A stretch of 64,000 nt of DNA from positions 6,925,034 through 6,989,033 of the forward strand of contig CM072888.1 of assembly GCA_037013685.1 (NCBI GenBank). The letters run 5' to 3'. The notes beneath the pieces are model-generated. The model was not told the DNA's origin. It ran no database searches and saw nothing but the letters and a program-made list of their open reading frames with translations. This stretch comes from Acridotheres tristis. Its lineage: Eukaryota > Chordata > Aves > Passeriformes > Sturnidae. Both the position numbers and the translations under genes were made by a program. Below, one piece after another: positions 26,001 through 39,300 of this stretch. Position 1 is the stretch's first letter. The number at the start of each line of letters is the position of its first letter.

Positions 26001-27462
26001 ATTTCTAGACCCATTTAATTCCTGGCAAGAATAGCACTGACCCAGATTTCTAAATAACTGTCTAAGATAATATCGTTTTACTGCTTGCAGTTTTAATTAG
26101 GAAACTGTTTTTCTTATTTGGGTCAAAAGTTGATTGAAGCAGGAAATGGTCAGCTAATACACATGTCTCAAGAAGCTTGAGCTAGAGCTAGTTCTCAGCA
26201 GTTGTATCATTTAATTCTAACAAGGGATATGCAGTTTTTCCTGAGACTGAGGATTCAATTTTGGGAAATATTTAAAATGAATTTCAGTATTGATTTGGAC
26301 TCACATGGAGATGCACACTCTCAGATAAATGCATAATCTGGCTGTAGGACTGCACTGTGGCAAAGGGGGTTCACTCAGGTAGGCAGAGTAGTCTCCTATT
26401 TTGCTTTCATAGTAATTTAATACAGGCTAAAACTCAAATAAATGGATGTGAGCCACCTGGGTAACCCGGAGTGGTATCTACTAAATGGGAATGAAGTTGC
26501 TTGATTTGAAATAAGAAGAGTAAAAGGCAGGAGAAAAATAAAGAGCCAAGTTTGAAGGCACAGTAGGACACTCTGTAGTTATTCCTGTATGTTCTTGGCT
26601 CTTGTTCCTTGAGGATAGCTGAAGCACTTCAGTTTCATTGTTCCCTGAGTATCTCATGAATATTTCAGTTCCAAATGGTTGAATGTTGTTTTTTTATTAG
26701 TCCATTTAGATTGCAGCACAAATATATTTTCCTGCATGTGGCTGAGATTTGGAATCAGGGAATATTTGTGGCGTGAGGCAATAAACAAAAAGAAATGCAA
26801 TAGTGTACAGTTCAATACAGTTGCAACAATTGAATGCTTTTTACAGTTCACACTCACAGTACTTCACAGTCCTGGGACTTGATAGAACGTCCCTTTTATT
26901 TTATATTTTAATATTAATTTCTTGCCAATAGCCCTGTGTGCTTCTCTCCCCCTGAAAAGTCATCCAACTGTGTGAAACAGATAATCCTTACAGCAGTTTC
27001 TTTTTATTTTTCCAGTGCAGTTTTCTCGTTTGCTTTTTCAGCTCTCCTCAGTGCACCAGTGGACATCATTGAAAAGAGCAGTTGTGCTGAGCCATTAGCA
27101 AGAAACGTTTGTAGGGCATGTTTGTCATGCATGAATTTGATTACTTTTTTATTTGTTATTGATAGTAGATTGTGGGCACATATAACAAATCCCTGTCCAG
27201 CTGAGATATCAGGTAAACAAAAAAAAAAGGGGATCTATTAATACCTAATATAGACAAATGTCTGTGTCTTCCAGCTGATCTATGCATAGTTCTGTTTTCT
27301 TCCATTTAAAAAAAAATTTAATTGTTATCTTTTCTTACTGGTGAAGTTACTGGGGTTTGTTTCTTCTATAACTAAAGGAGACAAGAGTCCTTAGCGATTC
27401 CTTCTGGCCAGGTTTCCTGAAATGATTGGCAAATATCAGAATGTGATTTCCAAAGAAGTTTG

Positions 27463-27479
27463 TTTTTTTTTTTTTTTTT
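27463..27479. repeat. T17 homopolymer
   Basis: Seventeen T residues in unique sequence. Similar short runs of 12-15 lie at 47709-47723 (A) and 62697-62710 (T). No associated element was seen. Confidence 0.9.
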
Positions 27480-29639
27480 AATATTTTGCATTGGTAATGA
27501 GAGGCAGGATGTTACAAGAGACAAAATCCCTTTTATGATGCTTTCTGCAGGAATTTAGCATGGAGCAGTTTGTTAGGTACTAGCATCCTGTCCAAATGAT
27601 GAGGTTATAGGAAATTAGAAGTTTCCTAGGGATGGTTTTAGCAGTGGAGATGTCAGGTGATGATGAGCCCCAGAGGGAACATTTAATAGATACTGTTCCA
27701 GCACCAGAGGTATCTGTGTTGCTTCTAGATTTTTTTTCTGGGTCAGTGGCATGTAATTAATTAGATTGTAGATGGATCACCTAGCTTGCTGTGTTGACCT
27801 TGATCCCCTTTGGGGATTTTTATTTGACTTCAAGTAATTAGAACATCTTTGTTTGGGACTTGGGTAAGATATTTTATGAGTCTCCCATGAGATTTATACA
27901 TAGCATGCTTCTGCAGTAAACAATCTTCAGCCATCCTCCTCATCTTTTTTAAAGCAAAATACTGTCGGCCTAGGGACACATCATACTTACCCACCAAGTA
28001 GCATCTGTTTAAAAACCAGAACTAAAATTTGCAGCATCTCTGTCACCAAGAAAAAGAAAAATGCAGGTTTTAACGTGTGCATGCATAAGCTAATTCTTTA
28101 GGAAAAGGGCCTTATGTTAGAGATCTGAACAAGAGCATTAATGGAATCTTGTTACTGCCAATCAAATCAGATGTCTCTGAAGGGTGTCCAGCCATGTGCA
28201 TTGGAAAGAACACTATTCTTTCCTCATTTTCTTTGCTGGCACAAGCAGCAGTCTGCTGATTTTCACATAATTAAGGATTGCATGATGAAGGCAACAGGCA
28301 TATTATTTGATATAAAGGCTTAGATGAAGGTGCCAGCTAAGTCTGGAAGATTCTTTAATTTGATGTGACTGCTGTCAGGAGCACAAGCTTGATGAAATCA
28401 GATCTACTGGCTACCACCAGAGTAGTTGGTGGAGTGAAAAATGTACATGCAGGGATTAGATGTGTTTCCTGAAGTCACTGACTGTATATTTTCATGTATC
28501 ACTCCAGGGCTGAGAAGTACAGTGTTAACCTTCCGTGTACCAAAGCTGCAAATTTGCATTTGATGAAATTCCGAAGCTTCAATAGCTTTAGCTGTTTTGG
28601 ATCCTGACTATCAAAACAAAACCAAAGCCTTAAACCATTCAAAATGCTTGGCTTTTTGCATCCTTTATTGATCTGCCAGTGATCTAGGCAGGGCATTCTT
28701 AACTGATAGCTAACCACAGATGACAAGAATACGATTTTGCAGGACATTAGAAATCACTTAAAACGTTTTTTGCATCTGATCATTGTCAGAGAAGACGTTG
28801 AGAGAAAATACCTGCTAGCTAGTGGGATACTCAATAATCACTTGAGAGCAGAATGTCCTGCCCCATTCTTGTCCCCATCTCTGGCATGCACACACTGGGA
28901 CAGGGACTGGAGGTCTGACCCCTGCCCTTGTTGGTTCTACCAACAATCTGAACGTGTTGGGTGCATGGGTGGGTTTCCTCTAATTAAACCAGTATTTGTC
29001 TTTTGTCATTCTGTGCTTTGGAGAGTTTTTTCTTTAGTTGTCTTCAAAAGAAGCCTTGAACTTGAGTAGGAGAGATCTGGATTTGGTCATCAGAGTGTGA
29101 AGTAGAAACCTGGTGTATTTCTGAATCTTGTTGTGTCATATGAGCTACTGGAGTAATAGGCAAGTTTTTTGTATCCCTGGTTTGGGGGAAGAGCACAAGA
29201 AAAATTTATTTACAGTTTGCTCTTCTACCTGTTTCTGGCTTCCCACATGACATCCCTTTCTCAAAAGTGCTGGTAAATTTAAGAATTTGTGGGCTACCTG
29301 CTAGGAATCTGGGCTGAATCTTTACTTAATCTACACACCCTTTTATCTTAATACTGTGGGGATTAAAAGTTTTCTTGTGTTTCATTAACTGCTAATAGAC
29401 ACAATGTGATTTACAGGTGGATAGTTTTTGTTACTATAGGCAGCAACATTTTATTAGAAAGAAACCTTTTCAGTGAAAAAACTAATTTCTGTGCAATTTG
29501 GTGCTCTGAGTTCTCTGAAACTCCATGTAGGTGATTCCTTCAGCCAGGGAAGAAGAGATATATCAGTATGCAAAGGCTACAAGTGCTTGAACAAGCTATG
29601 AGAAGTTGATAAAAAAAATTTGAAGGCAGCCTTGAAAAG

Positions 29640-29960
29640 TAGAGTAAACTGTCCATTAACCACTTAATTACTAATGTTCTGAGCCACATATGACTGCAGG
29701 CTTAATGAAGGCAATGAAATGTGTGGAATTTGTATCCAAGGTAATTACAGAGACATTGCAATTTTCAAAAAATATTAATTTTATTAATTTTAGGAATGCA
29801 AATGCACAGAGAAAATTTGTAAAACAAAAGCTATGGCAAATGGGATGAATAAAACTACTTTAATGTGGTTTAAATTAGTGTAAATGTTTGTTTTATGAAG
29901 CTCCATTATCACCCCTAAATTCATTTGTAAATGATCTACTGAAGCTAAAAATGGAACGTG
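29640..29960. other. Candidate conserved non-coding block
   Basis: This is AT-rich sequence without repeats, including CTTAATTACTAATG near 29664, GGTAATTACAG near 29739, and the segment around CACCCCTAAATTCATTTG near 29911. The blocks of non-simple AT-rich sequence look constrained to the eye, but this is not evidence of conservation. It could be ordinary neutral DNA. Confidence 0.2.
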
Positions 29961-31627
29961 GCCATGCATGTCTGTAAAACAAAAATGTGAGGCTTAAGTG
30001 TTTAAATGTAAATTATCTGATTTATTGGCAGCTGGAAACTGGAATCTGATTTTCAATTGCAGTTTCCTTCACAGCGTGGATCAGCTGCCTACAGTTGGGG
30101 TGTAGGTACTACAAAACCAATTATTGTTCAGTTATCACTTCACTTGCAAAGTGTGTGCTTTATGAAAATACATCATTACAGCCATATCTTCTTTTTTTTT
30201 CCATTTCTAGTTATTTTGGTTTTTCTTTTGTTCTTTTTAAAAAGCTGTTTTCTGCCTTTTTAAGTCAGTGTTTCCTTAGGTTAGACTTTCCTGTGTTCCC
30301 TTAATGTATGCCTCTCCCCAAATTATTAAGAAGACACATATATGAAGTATGCATAAATTACCAGACTTTACACAAATAACACAATTCTAGTTCAACAACT
30401 GCCAGACTTCCTCTTTGGGCTGCCAAAAATATATTAATCACAAATTCCTCTCCCCTCAGTTTTCTAAATCTTGAGGAACATAAAGCCAGATGAATATGCC
30501 TTGTATTCTGTTACGTTTTTGAGCAAATTCTGGGGAATGGTTTCCCCACTGAGTTGTACCTTTGCTGTAACTCTGCATGAGAGACCCCCATTTTAGGGCT
30601 AGATCTTTTGATAAATTTTGACAGGAGGATAGTTAAGTCCACAGTTTAATTTAGTCTTGCTGCTGCTTTAAAACAAGAATCAGTCTTGATGATGGAAACT
30701 GATGGAGGGCAAAAAAAAGGGAAAAAAAAACCCCAATCAGAAACCTAATAACCATAGAAAGCCTTTAAAAAAAATGTTTTCTAAGCATTTTAATGAGGCA
30801 AATAGCTATTAACCCTGAAGACCAGGCTTGATAGTTCAGTCAACTAGGTTTTTTTTAAAAGTGCTCTTGTTAAATGTTGTGCTGAGAGGGATGAATTCAA
30901 GCATGGCCAGGGGTGTAAGAAGTCTTGGAATTCATGTCCATTAAGATGACAGGCAGCTTGCCAGATGGAGCCAGTGGAAGCAGCTCTTCTCCTTTCCAGC
31001 TGTAAATGCTGCACAGTGATTAAAATAATGAGTCTGAACTGCTGTAGTGGCTGCTTCCATGTGAAAGGGGGTTGTTACAAATGCCTCTCTCACTCTCTGA
31101 AGATTTTTAAATTGAAAAAAGCCAAACAAACCAGAAATTGGTAAACCCGTGTTACGGAATTATAACAGCCACGTCAGCAGTAAATGCCATAAATTTAAGA
31201 TGTTTTTGTTAATATCCATATTATTGTGGGAACCAGTATCCATAAATGATTTTAGGAACATCCATAGATGATTTTTCCAGTAGGCAAAAGTGTAATTAGC
31301 TAAACTGTATTTTACACACATTAAACAGAAGAGGTATAAATACCTTTCCAAGCATAGCAATGTAACTTGTTCAGAGTTTTCTTGGCATGAATGACTCCTT
31401 GGCTAAAAGTGGAGTCTCACAAGGATCTTTGATCTGTTGTCCCCAATCACAAGTTGCTCAGTATTTTTGCCAATCTGTTCTTTCTAAAGAAAAGTTTTCA
31501 TTTCTACAATAATTTTATTCTTATTTGAAGGTACTTGTAATTATTTGACTCTCTTGTTTGGATTACGATGTTTTAACTTTTCTTTTAGTTTCCATAGAAT
31601 AGTTTCAGTGAAGAGTGTTCCACATAC

Positions 31628-31671
31628 ATTTGTAAGATTTCTTTCTGTGTGCCAGAAAGATTCTTACAGAT
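31628..31671. repeat. Compact 44-base hairpin
   Basis: TGTAAGA at 31631-31637 pairs with TCTTACA at 31662-31668, and CTTTCTG pairs with CAGAAAG, separated by a small internal loop (TTT against AT) and closed by a TGTGC loop. The outer three positions also pair (A-T, T-A, T-G), giving about 18 pairs in 44 bases. It is short for a microRNA precursor and sits in otherwise unremarkable DNA. Confidence 0.6.
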
Positions 31672-32379
31672 AGCACTGACTCAGCTGAGAAGGCAAGAAA
31701 GACACCTTGAGGGGAAAGGAATTAAAATTTTTGATTTGAATTATATTTGTGTCCTCCTTTGGCCTAAAATCTGCTTAGATGCAAAATGCTAATAGTGTGT
31801 GTATTCTGCTTCCCAGTGTTTTGTTCAACAGTTGGTAGGTTGGTAAAATCAAAGAAAAATTATTTAAGTATTTGGTGACAACAGACTATTAAACTAGGTG
31901 AATTAAACCAGTGTTGTTTATTTGGGATGCCTATTTTAAGCTTTGTTTTGAAATACAGAGTTCTAAGTAAACACAGACTGTATTTTTAGAAGTGCTGAGG
32001 TCAATCTGAGCTTCAGTTAAATTACAGAATGAAAAATCAAGAAATTGATGATTTATGAATATACCTTTAGGCATTCAAGTATTGGGGTTAAGACATATGA
32101 AAATGTTGGGAAGTATTACATTAATACTTCTCATAGTGGCAACTTAGTGACCTAATTTTCCAAAAATCCCATTGAAGTTAATGAGATAGATGTGGCAAAG
32201 TACCCAGTTTCTTTTAGAAGAAGCTTCCTTTTAGTCAATAAGCTCTTAAATGTCACTGAAAAGCACTGTGCCCCATTTTGGTTTCAGTCCAACTTCAGTA
32301 GTATATATTTGTTTTAGTGAGACAAAACCAGTATTTGTTTTCACATGTGCACAGGCTAAGAACATTATATTCATTTATA

Positions 32380-32830
32380 TTTTTTCTAACTGATAAATTC
32401 AATAACTAAGTATGTACTTCTAAAGATGTTTCTAATAGCATGATGATAACACTGAATGGATTTTCTGTGCCACTTGTCAATACAATGGACTATCATGAGG
32501 CAAGATTGTTTCATTATCATTATATGGCATTCCTTAAAACTTTTCACCCAGTATGTTTTCATTAGAACTGATAAATCAATGAAAATATCTGACCAACTTC
32601 TAATTTTATTTTGACCTGATGAACTCTGCAGTGTAAACTGTTTGGATCACAAATGTCATATCAATACAAGCTGATAAAACAGTAAAAATAAAAAGAAATA
32701 AATAAGCTAATGAACAATATCGCTAACTGAAAATCTTGTCGATTTTTAGGTCACATAATAAATATTCCTGACAAATTCATCGTGACTTGTGGGGGTTAGC
32801 ATAAAGTTTTATGCCTTATTTAAACAGAGC
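32380..32830. other. Candidate conserved non-coding block
   Basis: About 450 bases of complex AT-rich sequence have no simple repeat, no transposon signature and no long open frame. Words such as GATTGTTTCATTATCATTAT (near 32504), GCTAATGAACAATATC (near 32706) and GTCACATAATAAATATTCC (near 32750) combine SOX-like, POU-like and homeodomain-like cores. Such texture is seen in long-lived regulatory sequence. The call rests on appearance alone. Confidence 0.25.
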
Positions 32831-33594
32831 AGGAAGAATCCATGCATACTCTCTTGTAAAATGAATTAACATAAGTTACAGAATAGCAAATGAATGGTTA
32901 ATAACTGAGTAAGTTTGACTGACAAATACATGGGGCCTAAGTAAGAAAGAAATTAATTTCAAAATCACTGTATTAAGCTAGTTAAAAGAAGGGAAGATTC
33001 CATGTTATATTTCTCTGCAACCAACTTGGTCCCAAGAACCTCTTTCGAAATGCAGAAGTTTCACTTACTGTTCTGCATTTATTTCAGCTCCCAAGGGAGG
33101 TGTTGATCAGTCTTTCCAAACACATTTGTGACATTCATGGATAAACGTGTTAGAACAGTGAAAAAGTAAATATGAAATCCCATCTCCATTGAACAAAATT
33201 TCCTCTTTTAGTGCTATCCAGTGGTATGTGGCTGTGCAAGTAAACCAGCATTTTGTTTTCAGAATTGTGTGTATAAAAGTCCAAAGATAGGAATGCAAAA
33301 AGAGTCTCTTAGGTGCTGATTTGTAGATTGATACAGGTGGGGCTCTATTTAAGTAAACGTTATTTAGGGGGCCACTTGAGAACTCAGCATATGCAATAGA
33401 GCATTTAATTGTTTTTCCCTTAAGTGTGGAGAAGACTTTCAGCGTTTTACCCTCTTAAGTGTTGTTCATGGATCTGTAAGCAAGATCATTCACAAAAGGA
33501 ATGAGGTGACTGTGTTATGTTGGCAGCTGGTAGAAAAAGGAAGGAAAAAGGAACTGGAGCAAAGAATGAAAGCCATCATCTCTTTGTGGGGTCT

Positions 33595-33990
33595 GATTTC
33601 ACTGCTGGGCACTGCTGGGCACTGCTGGGCTCTGTGACCAGCCTCTCCTGGCAGCTCCCACAAGTCCTTGACCTTTGCCCAGCGCTGTCTCTTGTCCCAT
33701 CACAGCTGCCCCAACAGGAATTGATGTGTTCTTGCTTCAGTGCCATGTGGGGCTGCTGGGTGGCCCTCTTGGCAGCCCTGTGTCCTGCCTGCCATGCTCA
33801 GAGCCTGCCCTGTGTGTGAGAGCACAGCCAGCACGGGGGACCCCCAGCTCCTGGCTCTCCATCCCTGAGCCAGCAGCTGGCTCTTGCTGTGCCCTGGCAG
33901 CAGCTCTTGTCAGCACAGTCCTCTGTGAGGAGTTCATCCTGTCACAGCCAAAGCTTTGAGGCCCACCAGCTTTCCCTTTGATCTCCTCCC
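33595..33990. other. Isolated GC-rich patch of unknown origin
   Basis: Composition changes abruptly from AT-rich to clearly GC-rich for about 390 bases, then returns. It opens with three perfect copies of the 10-bp unit ACTGCTGGGC at 33601-33630. Three frames (two +, one -) stay open for 94-102 codons, but this is expected where stop codons are rare in GC-rich DNA. The products are Ala/Leu/Cys-rich with no domain. CpG is not enriched, so it does not look like a CpG-island promoter. Best guesses are an unrecognised avian LTR or repeat remnant, or a gene-conversion/GC-biased patch. An AATAAA lies near 34062. Confidence 0.5.
33601..33630 (+). repeat. 10-bp tandem triplication
   Basis: Three identical head-to-tail copies of ACTGCTGGGC are followed by a partial, diverged copy. 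They mark the left edge of the GC-rich patch. Perfect identity suggests recent slippage. Confidence 0.95.
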
Positions 33991-36237
33991 TTAACAGAAC
34001 ACATCTGTCAAGTTTACAAAACTGACACACTGCTATCAGATTCACAAGCTTGAAAGGAAAAATAAATAGCTCCTTTACAAAACCAAGGATGAAAACAAGA
34101 ACATTCTGTCATGCTGCTTGTAAATACAATAATAAAGCTATTGCAGAACAGAAAAAGAAAAAAATTATATTCCATTTTCTAAACTTAATCTTACACATTG
34201 ATGTTCTGCAAGTTATACTGTTCCCAAAATAAGATAACAAAAAATAAAGCATGGACTTCATGGAGCCATAATCTCACTCTAAATCTTCATATTTCAGATG
34301 TCTGTGTTAAAAAGATGCTGAACTACTCTGACACCAGGAGGGAAGTTTCTGCATGACCTGTTACTGTGCTCCCAAGGTAGGTCTCATTTCTTCTATTTTA
34401 CTAGTTACATTGGTGAGACACCCAGACATCTTTAAGCTGATGAAGACTCTATTCTATATATTTATACTAAAGCTTAGTTTCCACTCTAGTAAATTTCTAA
34501 ACAAACGTTGAGACAGAGCAGATGAGGAGCCAGAAGATGAAGGTATCTGTAATAATGGAGTGATTCAGTTTTGCTAAGCTGGCTTTTCTAGATGAGTTGT
34601 TTTGTTTCTTATCAGCTGGGAGAATTTTCAAGATGGCAAAGCAGCAGATGAAGAGTTTAATTTGCAGTGACATAATGATGTGGTTCTGAGGACTTTAATC
34701 AGTGTTCTCCCATATAGAAGGACCAGAATAGGAGTATAGATAAGGGAGTTTCTAAGAAAAGCCCTTCCTGGGGCTGGTAAGATTTATAAAAAATACTGAA
34801 AATTAACAACAATATTGGTGTTGATGCATTGGTATATTTCACTTTGATGTGAAACTAGGTCTGTAAAAATTACTAAATATAAGAATCCAGGTATCACAGC
34901 AAATGCATGCTTGCCTCTGTCATTGAAAGGAGCTTGATTACATACACCTTGCACTGAAGGAGAGTTTAGAGTATTCTATTGAGTTGTGATACTTAATGAC
35001 TCTTAGATATGAGTACAAGATGGTTACAAAAGAGGAATAATGAATGCAAAGGTGAAGCCCATAACTATTTAATAGCTTAAACCGTATTTAACACAAAAAG
35101 AAACAAACAAATCCAAAGTCTAGATCTCAGCATGGACAATTCTTTTACCATGACTTGATACTGTCAAAATTCAAAGAGGAACGGGCTGTAAATACAAGGC
35201 TCCTCATGAGGCAGGAAGTACCAACTAATAATTACTTTTGTGTACCATTAAAACAAACAAAATGGACACTGTTAAAAACCATGAAGATTTTAAAAAACAC
35301 AGGGAAAAGAATTAATCTTGAATATTTACTGTGTAACTTGTAAATAATATCAGTGCCTTATCAGAGTACATTTCCAGATACGTCTCAGAAATGCCTAATT
35401 TGGGTTTATGGAAAATGTGACCTTCAGTTAAACAGTAGTATATTAAACTCTGATTCAGACCTTTCCTAAATGCCAACTACTAGACTTTGCAACATTAATG
35501 AAGACTTTCAACATAGCTTTTATCTGGAAATTATTTACTTCATGAATCAGTTTTTATAGTTATACTTGATACTTTGAGAAATATCTGTGTGCTTTATAAG
35601 CTACAGATAGACTTCTCCCAGTCTTAGTATAATAAATTTACTTCAGAGAGATCCTTGTTGACTTAACAAATGTTAGCACATTACACTGGATATCCAATTT
35701 AATATAAAATTTATAGATTTTAGAAAAAAACAACAGCATCTGCCTGAATTTACCTCTAAAAATAAATACTCTGTGTTCTGGTTTTGTTAATTTTTAACCC
35801 TTGGTGTCTCGTGTAATTGAAGAGTGACTTCCTCTGGTACATGGACAGACTAAGAAAGAAAAGTAAAAAAAAAACTCCCAAAAACGGTGTCAAATGATTT
35901 TCTGACCTAAAACTTTATAATAATATCTTTCAATTAACAGGAGTACCTTACTACTCTCTCTATAATGTATATACTCCAACTAAAATGTATATTAATCATT
36001 TCCTGAACTATACAACATGTAATCGTTTTAGAGTTTTTATTTGTAATGTTCTCTTCTGTTTACCCAGAATGCAGTCAGGACAACTTCATAAACCTATGAT
36101 TAATTCATATGGTTTACACAGAGTTTTTGAGTCTTTATTAAAATTGATATGTCACAGAGTTAGAAGCCATGCTGAGAGTCTGTTTAGATATGACGAACAG
36201 GTCTGTACACAAAGCTGTCCCTGTTTCCCAAAATGAC
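33991..36237. other. AT-rich gene-free DNA
   Basis: No exon, RNA gene or recognisable transposon is visible. Open frames are all under 85 codons and unremarkable. Small A-rich stretches occur (for example near 34152-34164 and 35095-35110). Confidence 0.55.
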
Positions 36238-36373
36238 ACAATGTTCTCAGTTGGAAAGGGCCCATGAGGAGCCACCAAATCCAGCTCCTGAGTGAATGGC
36301 CTGCTCAGGGATCAAACCTTCAACCTTGGCATTTATTAACACCATGCTCTGACCAGCTGAGCTAATCTCATTA
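36238..36373 (-). mobile_element. tRNA-Ile-derived SINE with CR1-like tail (TguSINE1 type)
   Basis: Read on the minus strand, the element starts near 36373 with a tRNA-like head. The polymerase III A box TAGCTCAGCTGG lies at 36353-36364 and the B box GGTTTGATCCC at 36308-36318, one base from the GGTTCGANTCC consensus. The anticodon-loop region reads TTAATAA, with AAT at 36335-36337, which points to tRNA-Ile(AAT). The rest, toward 36238, resembles the CR1 3' end (CCCTTTCCAACTGAGAAC near 36245-36262), the usual arrangement for a SINE moved by CR1 machinery. It matches the SINE family I recall from zebra finch. A one-base insertion in the anticodon arm and several substitutions show it is not a working tRNA gene. 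Target-site duplications were not clear. Confidence 0.85.
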
Positions 36374-39300
36374 TTTGCACTGTAACTAAACAATATGGAG
36401 ATTTATTTTAAATCAATGGAGCCTTAGGCCAATATCACTGACACATTAATAACAATTGCATTGACCCAGGTAATCTGATCTATGTGCAGCAATGCTCTGT
36501 GATGGAATTATCATTACATTTTACACAGTAGCAGCAAAGATGATGACAGTAGGAATTAGAGTCCATCTGCAATGGACTGGGAATTGGTTTTATTGATCAT
36601 AATAAGAATTACATGTAGAACGTTTGATAGCTGCATAAGGTGAAATGGCCATCAAACTTTCCCAGTGCTGTACCCTGGGTTCATCAGTATAGAGAGCTTC
36701 CTTTCATCAATGGCATGGTCACTCATGGCATGCTCTGTAACATTCCTTACTTCTGGAGAGAGAGACTGTTCCTGTCAGACACATTTTGTGTGATTCTCCA
36801 TGTCTCATAGCACTGAAATAAAAACTAAGCAGCCACTGAGCTGCTCAATTAGTAAAATTGGTAAAATCTTGAATCTCTGAGGATAATTTTGCTATTGGCA
36901 GATGTCCTTTCTGGGTCATGAAACAAATTCTTAATGTCTGCGTTTTGGTAGTAGTGAAATGATAAATATTTATACATATACTTAATATAAAATGTAAATT
37001 ATATCAGTATAACTATATATAAAATAAGTAAATGTTAAAAAGTTGTGATGACAAACTATTCCAACATTGCTTGTATTTTTCTGCTGCTATTCAGAAGCTT
37101 CCCTTCAGTTCTTTTATTGCTCTTCTAGAAGTTTCTCTTCTCCTCACTTCTAACAGGGTTTTTTTTTCCCCCCAGATCTTTAGTTCCTGTTTGCTTATTA
37201 TCATTGATGAGCTTGTTGCCTGACTAACAGATAACTGTGGCTGCAAATCACATCTCTTCTGCAGCTTGTTCTTTTGGAATACCAGCTTCTTAACATGGAA
37301 GGAAATTAAAGAGAGCTTCCTAAATGAAGCAAATAGCACCAGCAACACCATTCATTTGCACAAGATCCTGTAGAGGAAGCACCACAGATTCCAAAGGAAA
37401 AAGGGCAGATATATAATACTCAGTTAGAGCAGAGTTTTGGGAACTTAGGCACCTAAAACTGAAGTTTACTTGGATTGTGTGGTCTGGTGTTGAGCTTCTT
37501 TAGAGCCTTGGCTGATTAGTGACAAAGAAGATTAATTTTATCACTACCACTGGAACCTGCAAATAAATTCTATAGCCAAGCCAAATATCAGTGAGAGAGG
37601 TACCCTTCCCTTACACTTGGAAAACTCATTGCCATCCTATTCTGTGCACTGCTGTCAGCATCCAAACCCTGCTGGAGATAAAGCTGGCTGGCCTATATTG
37701 CATTTTAAACTTTTAAAAGTAGTTTTGTAGATGCAGTGGTTTAAGCCTAGATAAGGTAGACTTTTTAGGGAGAGCTGACATCTTTTATTGTGCCAAGTGA
37801 TATCACTGACAAAAAAAGGAGTGCTGCAGAGGGATTTTTAATCCTTTACAGTAACTGTGGAACAGAGAATACTAAAGAATGACAAAATTGAGCTGAGATT
37901 TTCTTCTTCTGGGAGGGAGGAATAGAAAAAAAAAAGAACTTTTATCCTCCGTTGTGTAATGGGATTATACAGAAGCTAAACTGCTGGGTGTCCTGCCCAC
38001 TCATAATTTTGAATGGCAGCAACATGTCTAACAGCTATTCCCAGAGAATGCACAGGGAAAGAGCTGCTTGGTAGAATATCTGGAGAAGACAGAATCCTCA
38101 CCCAGGCAGGTAAAACTGCCCAGTGCAGTGACTGTTTGCATCCTTTTGGAAAGGGGGAGGCAAAAAGGCAGTAAGAGTGAGAAAGGGCAGGTGAAGAGTG
38201 CTAGGTCTTTTTTGGAAGTAGAGAGATTTTTGGCTGAAGTTCAGGACACCTGGCAATTTGGCAGTTTACTTGCCTGCTTTATTAATATCCTGAAATGTAT
38301 AGCAGATTTGCAGAGCTTTACATGTCTCCTCTCAACTTAACCAAGAGTTCTTTCAGTGGTCAGTAATTACTTTCTTTTGATCTTTGTTTAAAGACCTTCC
38401 CCCAGTAAATTTAATTTTTTTCTCCAAAAGAGTTTTAGGAGTAACAGTCAAAAATTTTTTTCTTAAAATACACCTAAAGAAATTGATGAATAACCTGCTT
38501 TGAAATAGTACCTGAAATAGGGTAGCAATCCTGCCCATTCTCTTACTGGCCTGAATATATTACAGACTCAGTTAGCTACTTGTGAAATAGAGAGTTATCT
38601 TGAATCTGTTTGACTTTCCAGATCTTTTAGCTGCATTTATCTGCAATATATAACTAATTCTGAGATGCTGGATACTGCACAGATTTGGTATTACAGTATC
38701 AAAACCTCCTTTTCAGCTTATTTGTAAAGCCTCAGTGATGAAGCACTTTATCAAAGCATATGGAGTGACAAAACTAAAAGGAATTTAGGTTTCATTTTCC
38801 TGTAGAAAGAAAGCAAACTGCCAAGAGGAATAGAAAACAAACAAGACTACCTCCAATATATTCTGTACAAGAATATTATTAAAAGGTCTGATATTTTGAT
38901 ATGCTTTTGGTGTGATCTATGCCTTGATCTCAAATAACAAATCAATCTACTAAAGTAACAGGAAACCTGAATTTGCATATCTGACTGAATATTCATGTGA
39001 CATGTATTTAAAAGACATTCAGCTGCAAAGGCTTCACTGAGTGTTTCTGTAAAGGCTACCTAATACTTTGCATTTCTGTGAATGTTTCTGAGTTAAGTAG
39101 GTAACACCTACTTTCAGCTTTCTATTTTGTCATAGTAGGAGCTGTAACAAAAGCAAAAAAAAAGAAAAAAATTCCCAGCTACCCACGAGGCCTAGAAGCT
39201 ATTATATAAAGATTCCAAATCTAAACACTGTGTAAAGATTAGTGCTCCAAGAAAAAAATAGGTAATTTTTTAATTAGAATTATTATTTTATTGAAAATGA

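Larger units (their letters stand above)
17681..33594. other. AT-rich gene-free DNA, central part
   Basis: No exon, RNA gene or intact mobile element is recognisable. Open frames are at most about 110 codons and look random. The interval is strikingly poor in transposons and carries several dense clusters of TAAT-type words (17930-18180, 22740-23040, 29640-29960, 32380-32830, listed separately). It also holds two compact hairpins (19784-19823 and 31628-31671) and a T17 run at 27463-27479. Slightly GC-richer patches at 24150-24310, 25330-25540 and 28840-28990 give overlapping chance open frames but no recognisable family. Confidence 0.6.

Noticed and set aside
36300..36373. A tRNA-Ile gene on the minus strand
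   Set aside because: The A box is intact but the B box is altered, there is an extra base in the anticodon arm, and a CR1-like tail follows. It is a SINE, not a tRNA gene.
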